41,566 nt of DNA from Flavobacteriales bacterium. GTDB taxonomy: Bacteria; Bacteroidota; Bacteroidia; Flavobacteriales; Flavobacteriaceae. The first letter of the stretch is position 1, and each line of letters opens with the position of its first letter. Location of the stretch: positions 1 through 41,566 of the forward strand of contig WTIP01000003.1 of NCBI GenBank assembly GCA_011525195.1. Reading direction: 5' to 3'. Positions 9,498-18,512 of this stretch are shown piece by piece. The notes below the pieces were generated by a model, which was given only the letters and a program-made list of their open reading frames with translations, was not told the origin of the DNA and searched no databases. The position numbers and the translations under genes were made by a program.

Positions 9498-10721
9498 TTA
9501 TCTGCGTGTAATTTGAAAATTTAATTGTTTTAAGTCTTCCCAAAAGGTAGGATAAGACTTAGAAACAACCTGGGCGTCTTCAATCACTATAGGGACTTTA
9601 AGGGCTAAAGGAGCAAAAGCCATTGCCATTCGGTGGTCATTATAGGTAGGAATACTACAATTAGAATTAAGATTAGAACAGGGATCTAGGATTAAACTAT
9701 CTGCCGTAATTTTAACAGAAGCGCCCAACTTTGTTAGCTCATTATAAAGTGCCTGTAAGCGATCTGTTTCTTTAATTTTTAAGGTGTGTAATCCTTCTAG
9801 TCTACACCCAATACCCAGACCTAAACAGCTTACTGCTATAGTTTGTGCGATATCGGGCGCCTTTACTAGGTTCCATTGGAGTATTTCAGGGACCTCAACC
9901 GCTACTTTTTTTAGCTTTAGAACCTGATTTTCTAATGACGCACTTATTCCGAGCTGCTTGTAGATTTCCATAAGCACACGATCTCCTTGTAAGCTGTTTT
10001 CTCGATAGCTTTTTAAATGAATTGTTCCAAAATCAGACAGTGAAAGTATACTGAAAAAATAAGAGGCTGAACTCCAATCAGACTCTACAATTTGTTGATT
10101 GAGGACAGGCTTCTTTAAGGGATTTACGGTTATTATTTGCCCTTCAAATTGGGGATCAGCACCAATACGTTTCAATAAAGAGCAGGTCATTTCTATATAA
10201 GGAACAGAGGTGATTTTACCTACTAATTCGAGCTTTAGTCCCGCTTCTAAAACTGGACCTATAAGTAAGAGTGCTGAAATATATTGGCTGCTGATATCAG
10301 CAGGCAATTGCACTGTTCCTCCCCTTAATTTTTTTCCTTTAATTCTCAAAGGCGGATAGCCTTCTTCTTTTTCATAGCTTATTGTGGCCCCTAAAGCACG
10401 AAGTGCCTCAACTAAAACTTTAATAGGGCGTTCTTGCATGCGTTCAGAACCAGTGAGGAGCACTTCTCTTCCTTCTGCTAGAGAAAAATAGGCGGTAAGA
10501 AAGCGCATAGCGGTCCCAGCATGGTGTACATCGATCAGGTCAGAGGTTGAAGACAGTGCCTTTTTCATTACCTCACTGTCGTCAGAGGATGAAGTATTGG
10601 CAATCGAAAATCCGGGGAATAAAGCTTGTAAAAGTAAGAGTCTATTGGTCTCGCTTTTAGAACCCGTAATTTGCAACTTCGATGTACATGCCCCAGTGGG
10701 GTGCGAGAGGTTTACATTCAT
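9498..10721 (-). CDS. aroA: 3-phosphoshikimate 1-carboxyvinyltransferase (EPSP synthase)
   Basis: GSKSETNRLLLLQALF, HHAGTAMRFLTAYF, KETDRLQAL, DHRMAMAFAPLAL. Confidence 0.95.
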   Translation of the reverse strand: MNVNLSHPTGACTSKLQITGSKSETNRLLLLQALFPGFSIANTSSSDDSEVMKKALSSTSDLIDVHHAGTAMRFLTAYFSLAEGREVLLTGSERMQERPIKVLVEALRALGATISYEKEEGYPPLRIKGKKLRGGTVQLPADISSQYISALLLIGPVLEAGLKLELVGKITSVPYIEMTCSLLKRIGADPQFEGQIITVNPLKKPVLNQQIVESDWSSASYFFSILSLSDFGTIHLKSYRENSLQGDRVLMEIYKQLGISASLENQVLKLKKVAVEVPEILQWNLVKAPDIAQTIAVSCLGLGIGCRLEGLHTLKIKETDRLQALYNELTKLGASVKITADSLILDPCSNLNSNCSIPTYNDHRMAMAFAPLALKVPIVIEDAQVVSKSYPTFWEDLKQLNFQITRR

Positions 10722-11050
10722 TGAGTTTTTAATTTGGGATTATTTTGATGCCTTTCGTGATCACGATTGGATTTAAGTTCTAATTTTTTTTCAAATGCGG
10801 TTTGCAGATCTACCCCTGTTTGATTTGCTAAACAAAGGGCTACAAAAATCACATCCGCCAATTCTTCTCCTAAATCTTTTTGTTTGTCACTTTCTTTTTC
10901 TGATTGCTCACCATAGCGTCTCGCTATAATTCGTGCAACTTCACCGACCTCTTCAGTAAGTTGCGCCATATTGGTAAGCTCATCAAAATAACGGACCCCA
11001 TGGGTTTTTATCCATTCATCGACTTTCTTTTGTGCTCCTTCTAAATCCAT
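10718..11050 (-). CDS. MazG-like nucleotide pyrophosphohydrolase; ATG at 11050 preferred over TTG at 11056
   Basis: LTEEVGEVARII and DLGEELADVIFVALCLAN (EExxE/ExxD MazG signature). Confidence 0.85.
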   Translation of the reverse strand: MDLEGAQKKVDEWIKTHGVRYFDELTNMAQLTEEVGEVARIIARRYGEQSEKESDKQKDLGEELADVIFVALCLANQTGVDLQTAFEKKLELKSNRDHERHQNNPKLKTQ

Positions 11051-11053
11051 AGT

Positions 11054-11061
11054 CAAAAATA
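11054..11061 (-). promoter_or_regulatory. candidate -7 element (TATTTTTG) immediately before the MazG-like start codon
   Basis: Exact TAnnTTTG match; only 3 nt separate it from the ATG at 11050; no convincing -33 element. Confidence 0.3.
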
Positions 11062-11100
11062 CGGATAAATCTTGGTATCCCCATTACCTATACTTGGGAG

Positions 11101-11796
11101 TTATAACAGCTTTGTTAGCTCTTCCAAGGAATTGATAATGGGACAGTGTGTATGAAGCGCTTCATCATGAGAATTAAAGTGTATGGCGTGCATCCCTTGA
11201 TTCAATGCCCCTAAAATATCGGCCTCTAAACTATCTCCTATCATTAAAGCCTTTTCTGGATTTGTCTTGGTTTGTTCCAAAGCGGTTTTAAAAATTTGAG
11301 GATGCGGCTTTTTTACCCCTACACCTTCTGCTGTAAAAATAAAATCAAAAAAAGGGGCTAAGCCTGAATTTTTGATTTTATAGTGCTGAACTTTTTCAAA
11401 TCCATTGGTAATGACATGTAGTTTGTAATGCGGGCTTAATTTATTTAATACCTCCAGCGCCCCCTCAAATAAATGAGTAAAACTACTCAGATGATCAATA
11501 TAAGCCACCGCTATTTCATTAATTTGTGACTCCCCGATGGAGAAGTTTAACTTTTGAAAAGTCTCAGCCAATCGCTGATATCGCAATCTTTCTTTACTTA
11601 TTTTATTTTCTCTATACAATTTCCAATAAGCGTGGTTGATGGGTTTATAGTGCATGACAAATTGATCCAAATCAACAGCAACTTCCCTTTCCAAAAAAAC
11701 TTTTTTAAAAGTGAGGTAAGAATTGGTTTCGAAATCCCAGAGGGTATGGTCTAAATCAAAAAATAAATCTGTTACTAATACTTTTAATTCGCTCAC
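11101..11796 (-). CDS. HAD-family hydrolase, YjjG/noncanonical pyrimidine nucleotidase-like
   Basis: FFDLDHTLWDFETNS motif I, VITNGF motif II, VKKPHPQIF motif III, MIGDSLEADILGA motif IV. Confidence 0.92.
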   Translation of the reverse strand: MSELKVLVTDLFFDLDHTLWDFETNSYLTFKKVFLEREVAVDLDQFVMHYKPINHAYWKLYRENKISKERLRYQRLAETFQKLNFSIGESQINEIAVAYIDHLSSFTHLFEGALEVLNKLSPHYKLHVITNGFEKVQHYKIKNSGLAPFFDFIFTAEGVGVKKPHPQIFKTALEQTKTNPEKALMIGDSLEADILGALNQGMHAIHFNSHDEALHTHCPIINSLEELTKLL

Positions 11797-13082
11797 TTAA
11801 TATAGTTTTTCAGTGCAATGAAATTGGGTGCTTTCTGTCTTTTTTTATTCAAAAACCCGTTACTGACTGCAATAATCAGCTCGTTACAAGGTAGCGGTAA
11901 ATTTTCATAAATAGTCTCTAGTTTATTGAATACCGCCGCTTTTTTTCCTTTTTTTAAGGCCTTTTCCTCTGCTATTACAGGAGCTACTTTAAGGGGAAGT
12001 TGCACTTCATTAGTAAGATCATAAAAATAAAAAGGAGTTGCAGTGCTGGCACGAAAGCCTAAAAGACCCGAATAACCCATACTGAAATCTTCAGTAAATT
12101 CATGGGCGACAAGCTCTTTGTAAAGCTGCACAAAAGGCACATAGGCAAATTGTACACGACAACACTTTACCTGCCTGCGTGTCAACTGATAAAAATCTCT
12201 TTTCTCTTTATTCATCTGCTGATCTGGTTTCAGCTGTGCCTGAGCTGAGAGCAATAAGCCAAGGGGATAGAAATCCCCCGTTTGTTTAATTCGATATTGA
12301 AAACTGTGATTAAAGATTGAAAGATTGGTCTCATAAATTGAACTTTTGGCATAGCGAAAGAAAACATGTGGGGTAACAGCAGCATTTTTAAATAGGTCCT
12401 CCCAGGAACTAAAAGTATCATAGGGGTCTTGCTCTATTCTTAGATAGACTGCCAGCTGCTTATAAAGCGCTAGAAAATCAAAATTTATGAGGGCCTTAAA
12501 AAATAATTCTATAACAACTAAAAGTGAACGATGACTGTACTTAAAAGCAAGGGGTACATCCACTATTAGTTTTTTCTGCGGTTTTTTTTTGCTCAGGGGG
12601 GGCAAGTCCGCAAAGACTTCACTCATGAGCCCATAGAGTTTAAATACCCATAAATCGATTAAAGGTTGCTCCAAGAAGTCTTCTTTAAGGGCGATACTCT
12701 GTTTAGCATCAAACAACCCCTTTTCAGATTTTAATTGAGGTCCCATTTCTTCATACCTACTCAAAAGGAAAAAACTGGCAGCAAATAAATCAAAAGGGAG
12801 ACTACTCTCCTTCACTGTTTTAAAAAAGCAAGGAAGTTCCTCCCAGTCCGATCGAACAATTTGAATATCATTTATTCCGCGTTCGAATAAGAGCGGGTGT
12901 GCTGCTATAAAAAATTCATCTCCCAAAGGCTTAAAAGTATAACTCATTTTAGGGCCAGAGTGCGCGACAAAGGCTTCAACTGCCGTAGTAAATTGTACAG
13001 GCAAATTCAGCATATTTTCAAAAATATGCTTAAAAATATAGCTCAGTCTGGGTGCTATTTTATGTGTATAGACAAGAAGCAT
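11793..13082 (-). CDS. conserved hypothetical protein, probable degenerate member of the Bacteroidota polysaccharide-deacetylase-like family
   Basis: N-terminus MLLVYTHKIAPRLSYIFKHIFENML and mid-region DLFAASFFLLSRYEE, GLLGFRASTATPFYFYDL are reminiscent of that family; recalled similarity only. Confidence 0.55.
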   Translation of the reverse strand: MLLVYTHKIAPRLSYIFKHIFENMLNLPVQFTTAVEAFVAHSGPKMSYTFKPLGDEFFIAAHPLLFERGINDIQIVRSDWEELPCFFKTVKESSLPFDLFAASFFLLSRYEEMGPQLKSEKGLFDAKQSIALKEDFLEQPLIDLWVFKLYGLMSEVFADLPPLSKKKPQKKLIVDVPLAFKYSHRSLLVVIELFFKALINFDFLALYKQLAVYLRIEQDPYDTFSSWEDLFKNAAVTPHVFFRYAKSSIYETNLSIFNHSFQYRIKQTGDFYPLGLLLSAQAQLKPDQQMNKEKRDFYQLTRRQVKCCRVQFAYVPFVQLYKELVAHEFTEDFSMGYSGLLGFRASTATPFYFYDLTNEVQLPLKVAPVIAEEKALKKGKKAAVFNKLETIYENLPLPCNELIIAVSNGFLNKKRQKAPNFIALKNYIK

Positions 13083-13781
13083 TTATAGAATTTCTCGATC
13101 AGCAAAGCTAAAATACCCTTTTTCTGAAATAATTAGATGGTCCAAAAGCGTAAGCGCTAAATAAGAAGCTGCCTGTTTAAACTGGGCCGTTAGTTGGCGG
13201 TCAGATGCACTTGATGTGAGACTCCCCGAGGGGTGATTGTGAACTAAAATTAAAGCAGTGGCTTCTAATTCAAAAGGGCGCTTTAAAGCCAGACGAATAT
13301 CGACTACTGTGGCGGTGATCCCTCCTTGACTTAAACGAAACTTTTCCAATAGCTTTGAGGATTAATTTAAATAAAGTACCCAAAACTCTTCGTGCGGTAA
13401 TAGCGCTAATTCATAGCGCATATGCTCATAGACAAATTTACTCTGAGTCAATACTATAGGAGCTTTACTTTTTTGCTCAGCCAGACGTTTACTCAGTGCG
13501 AGAGCTGCTTTTATTTTTACGGCCTTAACTTTTCCTATTCCCTTAAATTTGACCAAGTGCTCTAAGGGAAGCTGTTGGAGTTTTTGAAGGTTATTCTCTA
13601 CACTGGCTAAAATGCGCTTCATCAATTCTACCGCGCTTTCTTGTGTTGAACCACTGCCTATAATTATTGCTATCAACTCTGCTTTACTGAGGGTTGCAGC
13701 ACCTTGATGCCACAATTTTTCTCTTTGACGATCAACGAATTCCCAATCTTTTATAGTAAAGGATTTTGGCGGTTTTGACAT
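13083..13781 (-). pseudogene. radC: RadC-family (UPF0758) frame split by a single in-frame TAA at 13362-13364
   Basis: ORF 13362-13781 ends ...EEFWVLYLN*, and the same frame continues SSKLLEKFRLSQGGITATVVDIR...ILVHNHPSGSLTSSASD with the JAB/MPN HNHPSG motif. Confidence 0.8.
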
Positions 13782-13837
13782 GGGGCTTTAAGTCTCCTAA
13801 AGATACTGTATTTTGGAAAGAAAATTCAATCAGCGAA

Positions 13838-15190
13838 TTAAAATCTTTCCTTCAAGTGTTCCCAGTCTATTCTTCCAAAACTCCCTGAACTCATCATGAC
13901 CAGTACTTCGTTTGAAAATTTTCTGCTTAGGAGTACTGAATGAAGTTGGTCTACCTCTGTAATACAAGTCAATGCAGGGTGTTGAAAAGCTTTTTCTATA
14001 AGCAGAGGGGCCAAAGGAGCACGATTTTTTATTTGTAAGGCTTCTGCATCATAAAAAACAATTACCTCGTCTGCATGCGCTAGTGTGTGTGCGTAGTTTT
14101 TAATAAAATATGGGTCTAGACTGCTGTAAGTATGAAGCTCTAAACAAACCGTAAGTTTCTTTTTTTCGAATTGCCTTTTTAGGGCTTGACAACTTGCCTC
14201 TACTTTACTAGGGGCATGGGCAAAATCTTTAAAAAGCAGACTGTCTTCACCCTTGACCATAAGTTCCAACCGCTTTGAAGCCCCTTTAAAGCTGAGTATG
14301 GCTTCATAAAAATCTGTACTGTCAATACCCATAAGCTGAGCGATCCACTGGGCACCAGCAAGGTTTTGAAGGTTGTGCGCTCCAAAAATCTGCAAGGGCA
14401 GATCTCCTTCTTCAGTTACTAGATACGTTATCCCCTCACGAATAAAGTGCTGTGGAGTGTGGTAACCCATTTTTTTAATGGGATGCGGATGGGATTCAAC
14501 TAATTTTTTTAATTCCAAATCTGCTTCATTATAAACTAAAACACCCCCTTGGCGAATCGTGCCAATAAATATTTCAAACTGTAATTTGTAGGTGTCATAA
14601 GTAGGAAAAACATTGACATGATCCCAGGCTATACCACTGATAAGCGCAATTTCTGGCGTATACCATAAAAATTTTGGCTGAGGATCAAGGGCTGAAGAAA
14701 GGTATTCATCACCCTCTAATAACATAAAATCATTCTCTGCTGACAAGTTGAATGTTTTTGCACTATTAGAAAGCGGAGCGCCCACCATAAAATCTGTAGG
14801 TTGGTCGTGATAGTTAAGTGCATGCAGCACCATAGAAGTAATAGTGGTCTTACCGTGACTACCTGCAATTACAACTCTAGTTTTTTTTTGGGTTTGTGCT
14901 GCTATAAACTCAGGATAAGACTGAATGGTTAAATTCAACTCTAAGGCGCGCTTCAACTCTGGATTTTCTTTTTTGGCATGCATCCCCAAAACAATGACCT
15001 CAAGTTGTGAGGTTATTTTTTCAGGAAACCATCCCAAAGCATCAGGTAAAAGTCCTGCTGCTTCTAATTTTGATTTAGAGGGCTCAAATAGGGTGTCATC
15101 GCTACCAGAAACTTCATGTCCCAAGGCTTGCATTTCCAAGGCCAAACTGTGCATCGCACTCCCCCCTATGGCAATAAAATGGATACGCAT
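13838..15190 (-). CDS. mpl: Mur ligase family, Mpl-type (UDP-MurNAc:tripeptide ligase)
   Basis: [67 protein letters not shown]. Confidence 0.9.
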   Translation of the reverse strand: MRIHFIAIGGSAMHSLALEMQALGHEVSGSDDTLFEPSKSKLEAAGLLPDALGWFPEKITSQLEVIVLGMHAKKENPELKRALELNLTIQSYPEFIAAQTQKKTRVVIAGSHGKTTITSMVLHALNYHDQPTDFMVGAPLSNSAKTFNLSAENDFMLLEGDEYLSSALDPQPKFLWYTPEIALISGIAWDHVNVFPTYDTYKLQFEIFIGTIRQGGVLVYNEADLELKKLVESHPHPIKKMGYHTPQHFIREGITYLVTEEGDLPLQIFGAHNLQNLAGAQWIAQLMGIDSTDFYEAILSFKGASKRLELMVKGEDSLLFKDFAHAPSKVEASCQALKRQFEKKKLTVCLELHTYSSLDPYFIKNYAHTLAHADEVIVFYDAEALQIKNRAPLAPLLIEKAFQHPALTCITEVDQLHSVLLSRKFSNEVLVMMSSGSFGRIDWEHLKERF

Positions 15191-16200
15191 TAGCTAATTG
15201 AGGTAGTTAATTCTTTCCACAGCAGGTCTTTTAGGGCGGTCAATTGATATTGGGTCACACTTGAAATTATTACATGCGGAATTGATTGAAAGATATTTTT
15301 CATCTCTTGTTTGTATTCCTCTATAAGTTCTTCATCCAGTAAATCTGCTTTAGATAGTACTACGATATATTTTTTATCAATTAATTCAGGATTGTACTTA
15401 ATTAATTCTTTTCGCAAAATTTCAAATGCTTTTTGAAGATCTGGAGTGTCTGCAGGCAGCAAATAAAGCAAAATAGAATTGCGCTCTATATGCCTTAAAA
15501 AATAATGTCCTAATCCTTTTCCCTCAGCAGCCCCTTCTATAATTCCGGGTATATCCGCCATGACAAAAGATTGATAATCCCGATACTGAACAATGCCTAA
15601 ATTGGGTTTTAAAGTGGTAAATTCATAATCGGCAATTTTAGGCTTTGCTGATGTTAATGCTGCGAGTAATGTAGATTTTCCTGCATTGGGAAACCCAACC
15701 AACCCTACGTCGGCAAGTACTTTAAGTTCTAAAGTTACTGCCAGTTCTCTACCGGCTAATCCGGGTTGGGCATAGCGGGGGGTTTGGCGGGTAGACGATT
15801 TAAAGTGCCAGTTTCCTCTCCCTCCTAGGCCACCTTCCAGGAGTCGTTTTTCTTGTCCTGCCTCTGTTATTTCAAACAAAATTTCATCTGTTGAGGTATT
15901 GCGCACAACAGTCCCTACTGGTACTTCTATATAGAGATCTTCTCCTTGGGCGCCACTACTTCTATTTTTACTGCCATCCCCTCCATGACCTGCAGCAAAA
16001 TGCCTTTTAAATTTAAAATTATAAAGTGTCCAAAGTTGCGGATTTCCTTTTATGATCACGTGTCCTCCGCGGCCGCCATCACCCCCATCAGGGCCCCCTT
16101 TAGTAATAAATTTTTCGCGGTGTAAGTGTACAGAACCTTTGCCTCCTTTACCAGAAGCGACTTGGAGTTTAACATAATCGACAAAGTTCCCCTCTGTCAT
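15190..16200 (-). CDS. obgE: GTPase Obg/CgtA
   Basis: Glycine-rich Obg fold ([14 protein letters not shown]), [13 protein letters not shown]-loop, [25 protein letters not shown]. Confidence 0.97.
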   Translation of the reverse strand: MTEGNFVDYVKLQVASGKGGKGSVHLHREKFITKGGPDGGDGGRGGHVIIKGNPQLWTLYNFKFKRHFAAGHGGDGSKNRSSGAQGEDLYIEVPVGTVVRNTSTDEILFEITEAGQEKRLLEGGLGGRGNWHFKSSTRQTPRYAQPGLAGRELAVTLELKVLADVGLVGFPNAGKSTLLAALTSAKPKIADYEFTTLKPNLGIVQYRDYQSFVMADIPGIIEGAAEGKGLGHYFLRHIERNSILLYLLPADTPDLQKAFEILRKELIKYNPELIDKKYIVVLSKADLLDEELIEEYKQEMKNIFQSIPHVIISSVTQYQLTALKDLLWKELTTSIS

Positions 16201-16203
16201 AAA

Positions 16204-16779
16204 CTAAGAAAGACTATTGATCAGTTCAGTAAGTCGCTCCGTAATGGCTTCTATGGAACCAATGCCACTGACACTCTGAAATTTACCTTGTTTTGTATAA
16301 TAATCCCTTAAAGGAGCTGTTTTGAGGTTGTACTCTTCAAAACGGTTTCGGATTTTGGCTTCATCTTGGTCATCGGTACGGCCGCTACTTTTGCCGCGCT
16401 CTAAAAGTCGATCTACGAGGACATCATCAGCCGCCTCCAGAGCGATGGTGGCAGAAATCGACATGTTTTTTTCTTTTAAAAAAGCATCTAAGGCTTCCGC
16501 CTGTGCCTTTGTTCTGGGGAATCCATCAAAAATAAATCCTTGGGCTTTCGGGTTTTTATCCACCTCGGCTTCCAACATATCTATCGTAACTTGATCTGGA
16601 ACTAAATCGCCCTGATCCATATATGATTTTGCCAAAAGACCAAGGGGGGTTTCGTTTTGAATATTGGATCGAAAAAGGTCTCCTGTAGAAATATGAACCA
16701 AATTGAATTGTTCTTTTAAAAAGGAGGCTTGTGTTCCCTTACCTGCTCCAGGTTTTCCGAATAAAACAAGATTTATCAT
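16204..16779 (-). CDS. adk: adenylate kinase
   Basis: LFGKPGAGKGTQA P-loop, STGDLFR, FDGFPRTKAQAE, GRTDDQDEAKIRNRFEEY. Confidence 0.96.
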   Translation of the reverse strand: MINLVLFGKPGAGKGTQASFLKEQFNLVHISTGDLFRSNIQNETPLGLLAKSYMDQGDLVPDQVTIDMLEAEVDKNPKAQGFIFDGFPRTKAQAEALDAFLKEKNMSISATIALEAADDVLVDRLLERGKSSGRTDDQDEAKIRNRFEEYNLKTAPLRDYYTKQGKFQSVSGIGSIEAITERLTELINSLS

Positions 16780-16795
16780 AAATTGAGATTTGTGT

Positions 16796-16803
16796 CAAAG
16801 ATA
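16796..16803 (-). promoter_or_regulatory. candidate -7 element (TATCTTTG) for adk
   Basis: Exact TAnnTTTG match 16 nt upstream of the adk ATG. Confidence 0.35.
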
Positions 16804-16845
16804 CCCATTTTATATGGGTTTTTTCTATTCCAAAAAACTTATGCG

Positions 16846-16853
16846 TATTTTTG
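16846..16853 (+). promoter_or_regulatory. candidate -7 element (TATTTTTG) for purK
   Basis: Exact TAnnTTTG match 13 nt upstream of the ATG at 16867. Confidence 0.4.
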
Positions 16854-16866
16854 CAAAAAGCGAAAG

Positions 16867-18021
16867 ATGGGATTTTTCTCAACCACAAAAACTATCGGGA
16901 TTTTAGGAGGGGGGCAGTTAGGCAAAATGCTTCTTTCTACAACCCGACAGTGGGATCTCACAACACACGTAATGGATCCCAGCCCTGAGGCACCCGCGCG
17001 GATAGGTTGCAATCATTTTACCCAAGGAGATTTGATGGAATACCAGGATGTATTGGACTTTGGCAAAAAAGTAGACTTGTTGACGATTGAAATTGAAAAT
17101 ATAAATACCAAAGCCCTCGCTGAGCTCGAAAAACAGGGCGTAAAAGTCTATCCTCAGGCTGCCGTTTTAGAGCTGATCCAGAATAAATGCAAACAAAAAG
17201 AATTTTACCAAAAAAAAGGGATTCCTACCGCCCCCTTCCAAGTCTTTAACTCTAAAGAGGCACTTAAAGATGCGGTAGTTAGAGGGCGTGTTTCTTTTCC
17301 TTTTGTATGGAAATCAGCTGCTATGGGCTATGATGGTTTTGGTGTACAGATTATACGTTCTAATCAAGATCTAGAAACGGTCAGTGAAGGTGGGTGTATG
17401 GCAGAGGACTTGGTGGCAATAGAAAAAGAAATCGGCGTGATTGTCTGTCGCAGTGTAAGTGGCGAAACCGTTAGCTACCCTTGTGTGGAGATGGAATTTC
17501 ATCCTACTGCTAACCAAGTAGAGTTTGTTTTAAGCCCTGCGCGCATCAGTAAAAAAATTGAAGAAAAAGCACGAGAAGTAGCCCTTGAAGTATCCAAAGC
17601 ATACCAACATGTAGGGCTTTTGGCTGTCGAATTATTTTTAACTAAAGAAGGGGAAATTTGGGTTAATGAAGTGGCCCCACGACCCCACAATAGTGGGCAC
17701 TACAGTATAGAAGCTGCTTATACTTCCCAGTTTGAACAGCACATAAGAGCCTTACTCGATCTCCCTTTGGGGAATCCAGAAAATAAATTAGCAGGAGTCA
17801 TGGTAAATTTAGTGGGAGCTGAAGGACATCAGGGACCCGTCTATTATAAGAATATGGAACATATTTTGGCAATCGAAGGCGTTTGTCCTCATATTTATGG
17901 AAAAAAAGAAACCCGTCCTTTTCGGAAAATGGGACACATCACTATTGTCAATAAAAATTTAGAAACTGCGCGTCAAATTGCGGCTCAAGTAAAAGAAACT
18001 ATTGAAGTAATCTCAAAATAA
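16867..18021 (+). CDS. purK: 5-(carboxyamino)imidazole ribonucleotide synthase; start moved from 16783 to 16867
   Basis: TIGILGGGQLGKML start, EIENI, FPFVWKSAAMGYDGFGV, NEVAPRPHNSGHYSIEA; followed directly by purE. Confidence 0.95.
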   Translation: MGFFSTTKTIGILGGGQLGKMLLSTTRQWDLTTHVMDPSPEAPARIGCNHFTQGDLMEYQDVLDFGKKVDLLTIEIENINTKALAELEKQGVKVYPQAAVLELIQNKCKQKEFYQKKGIPTAPFQVFNSKEALKDAVVRGRVSFPFVWKSAAMGYDGFGVQIIRSNQDLETVSEGGCMAEDLVAIEKEIGVIVCRSVSGETVSYPCVEMEFHPTANQVEFVLSPARISKKIEEKAREVALEVSKAYQHVGLLAVELFLTKEGEIWVNEVAPRPHNSGHYSIEAAYTSQFEQHIRALLDLPLGNPENKLAGVMVNLVGAEGHQGPVYYKNMEHILAIEGVCPHIYGKKETRPFRKMGHITIVNKNLETARQIAAQVKETIEVISK

Positions 18022-18022
18022 T

Positions 18023-18508
18023 ATGGCACAAGTAGGAATAATAATGGGAAGCCAGTCAGACTTCCCCGTAATGGAAGAAGCGGTAGCAATACTTAATGAA
18101 TTCGGAATTGATACTGAAGTGGATATCGTTTCGGCACATAGAACCCCTGATAAAATGACTGACTATGGAAGTACCGCCCATCAGAGGGGGATAAAAGTAA
18201 TTATTGCAGGAGCAGGAGGCGCTGCCCATCTGCCTGGGATGATTGCTTCACTAAGTCCTCTTCCTGTAATTGGTGTTCCCATAAAATCGAGTAATTCTAT
18301 TGATGGTTGGGACTCAGTACTTTCTATACTGCAGATGCCCGGTGGAGTACCTGTCGCAACAGTAGCCCTAAATGGAGCTAAAAATGCAGGGATTTTAGCT
18401 GCGCAAATCATCGGGAGTTCAGACCCGGAGATCCTTAATAAAATAAAAAACTATAAAGAGGACTTAAAACAAAAAGTGATAGAAAGTAGTAAAAACCTAA
18501 ATAAATAG
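18023..18508 (+). CDS. purE: 5-(carboxyamino)imidazole ribonucleotide mutase
   Basis: GIIMGSQSDFPVME, VSAHRTPD, IAGAGGAAHLPGM. Confidence 0.97.
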   Translation: MAQVGIIMGSQSDFPVMEEAVAILNEFGIDTEVDIVSAHRTPDKMTDYGSTAHQRGIKVIIAGAGGAAHLPGMIASLSPLPVIGVPIKSSNSIDGWDSVLSILQMPGGVPVATVALNGAKNAGILAAQIIGSSDPEILNKIKNYKEDLKQKVIESSKNLNK

Positions 18509-18512
18509 GCTT

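Noticed and set aside
14925-15197. 90-aa plus-strand ORF inside mpl
   Set aside because: Antisense to the conserved Mpl N-terminus; no promoter or family signal.
16783-16866. N-terminal extension of PurK in the ORF track
   Set aside because: Covers the likely promoter and lacks PurK character; canonical start is TIGILGGGQLG after the ATG at 16867.
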